Assembly (NCBI GenBank): GCA_903866425.1
Contig: CAIPNN010000264.1
Span: forward strand, 1-6,660
DNA length: 6,660 nt
DNA from: an uncultured Actinomycetes bacterium
GTDB lineage: Bacteria; Actinomycetota; Thermoleophilia; Miltoncostaeales; Miltoncostaeaceae
Direction of reading: 5' to 3'
Each line of letters begins with the position of its first letter. Position 1 is the first letter of the stretch. The notes under the pieces were generated by a model. The model saw nothing but the letters and a program-made list of their open reading frames with translations, did not search any database and was not told the origin of the DNA. Positions 5,948 to 6,660 of this stretch are shown here, piece after piece. The position numbers and the translations under genes were made by a program.

Positions 5948-6660
5948 CGTCGTCACGATCAGCCCGGCACGGGGCTTCGCCGCTGAGCACGCCCACTATC
6001 GCGACGACGCCGGGTTCTGGGTCGGGCATGCCGAGCGCCTCGGCGGTCCGGTGCTCGACCTCGGCGCGGCTGCCGGTCGCGTTGCCATCGAGATCGCCGC
6101 AGCAGGGGTGCCGGTCATCGCCCTCGACGCTGACCCAGAGATGCTGCAGGTACTGCGCGAGCGCGCAGATGCCGCTGGCGTGACAAAGCGCATCACCCTG
6201 ACCGCAGGACGCATGGAGGAATGCGACCTTCCCTCAGACCTCCCGCTGGTGATCGTGCCCATGAACACGCTGCAGGTGCTCGTGGATGCCGACCACCGGG
6301 CGCGCACCTTCGCGCACGTGGCCCAGGCGCTGCGTCCCGGCGGCGAGTTCATCTTCGACCTCAGCGTGCCCGACCTCGACGACATCGCCGACCGCCTCGG
6401 TGAGGTCATCCCCACAGGCACACACCTCGACGCCGATTCCGGTGCATTGCTCGTGCACACCGCCGTGTACGACGCCATCGACCCGGACGCGCGCACCCTC
6501 GACTTCCGCGTCATCGTCGACCGCACCCTGCCGGACGGCACGCCTGCGCACGACGAGCGCACACACCACGTGCACCTGTACACGCCCGATGAGGTGCGTG
6601 CGCTCGCGGTGAACGGAGGGCTCGAGATCGTGGCGCTCGATGGCGGGTTTGCCGGCGAAC
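5940..6660 (+). CDS. Class I SAM-dependent methyltransferase, 3' end cut by window
   Basis: This open frame starts at ATG 5940, overlaps the end of murT by 8 nt, and stays open to the window end (240 codons plus one base). Motif I is VLDLGAAAGRVAI (38-50), the SAM-binding G-x-G-x-G region, with A-A-A where C-G-T is more common. ALDADPEML (61-69) holds the acidic residue expected to bind the SAM ribose. VPMNTLQVL (106-114) sits at the motif IV position and LRPGGEFIFDL (131-141) is the motif VI strand. The remaining part (about 160-215) is beta-rich with an acidic, histidine-containing loop, resembling the inserted domain of small-molecule methyltransferases. The substrate cannot be named. The overlap and local ribosome-binding site show it is translated as part of the rpiA-murT operon, which allows, but does not prove, a cell-envelope role. 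Confidence 0.85.
   Translation, partial: MTDVVTISPARGFAAEHAHYRDDAGFWVGHAERLGGPVLDLGAAAGRVAIEIAAAGVPVIALDADPEMLQVLRERADAAGVTKRITLTAGRMEECDLPSDLPLVIVPMNTLQVLVDADHRARTFAHVAQALRPGGEFIFDLSVPDLDDIADRLGEVIPTGTHLDADSGALLVHTAVYDAIDPDARTLDFRVIVDRTLPDGTPAHDERTHHVHLYTPDEVRALAVNGGLEIVALDGGFAGE

Noticed and set aside
5129..5956. A 275-codon open frame on the minus strand opposite murT
   Set aside because: Antisense to the conserved MurT domains; no family features.
5996..6583. A 195-codon minus-strand frame opposite the methyltransferase
   Set aside because: Its composition is dominated by Ser, Arg and Ala, as expected for an antisense shadow, and the opposite strand encodes clear SAM-binding motifs.
1..6660. 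Search for CRISPR arrays, insertion sequences, tRNA or rRNA genes, attachment sites and riboswitches
   Set aside because: No spaced direct repeats, terminal inverted repeats, transposase motifs, tRNA-like stretches or recognisable riboswitch cores were seen by reading both strands; covariance-model searches could not be run.

Overview
This is a G+C-rich (by eye about two thirds), gene-dense bacterial chromosome segment. It carries nine protein genes, two of them cut by the window edges. An actinobacterial source fits best. The clues are a MurT-type lipid II amidotransferase subunit (typical of Gram-positive lineages), a YqgE-family protein, high-GC codon use throughout, 4-8 nt gene overlaps, and starts without Shine-Dalgarno sequences that suggest leaderless mRNAs. 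A deep-branching actinobacterial class such as Thermoleophilia is possible, but this is an inference from gene content. I see no mobile element, tRNA, rRNA, CRISPR array or prophage gene, and no stretch over 300 bases lacks a gene.

Layout. Positions 1-151 hold the 3' end of a cyclophilin-type peptidyl-prolyl isomerase. After a 136-bp gap with a possible promoter and two G+C hairpins comes a primary-type sigma-70 factor (288-1373, +). It converges on a minus-strand block, with 30 bp between the stop codons and a hairpin there that may terminate both sides. Read in its own direction, the minus block is: a metallo-beta-lactamase-fold hydrolase (2972-3886), then an NrtR-like Nudix/winged-helix protein (2313-2975, coupled by an ATGA overlap), then an 89-bp gap, a small two-helix membrane protein (1981-2223), and a YqgE-family protein (1404-1964).

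Divergent from the hydrolase, with only 28 bp between start codons, is a plus-strand operon. It contains ribose-5-phosphate isomerase A (3915-4574), MurT (4571-5947, GTGA overlap) and a class I SAM-dependent methyltransferase (from 5940, 8-nt overlap, running off the window end).

How the genes fit together. RpiA serves the pentose phosphate pathway. MurT, with the glutaminase GatD, amidates the D-Glu of lipid II. GatD is not in the window, and a methyltransferase occupies the place directly after murT. The NrtR-like protein has lost the Nudix catalytic glutamates but keeps the C-terminal DNA-binding-type domain, so it is more likely a metabolite-sensing regulator than an enzyme. No clearly new biological system is visible. 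The most interesting points are this regulator beside a pentose-phosphate gene, the murT-methyltransferase arrangement, the altered phosphate loop of RpiA, and the compact divergent start region.
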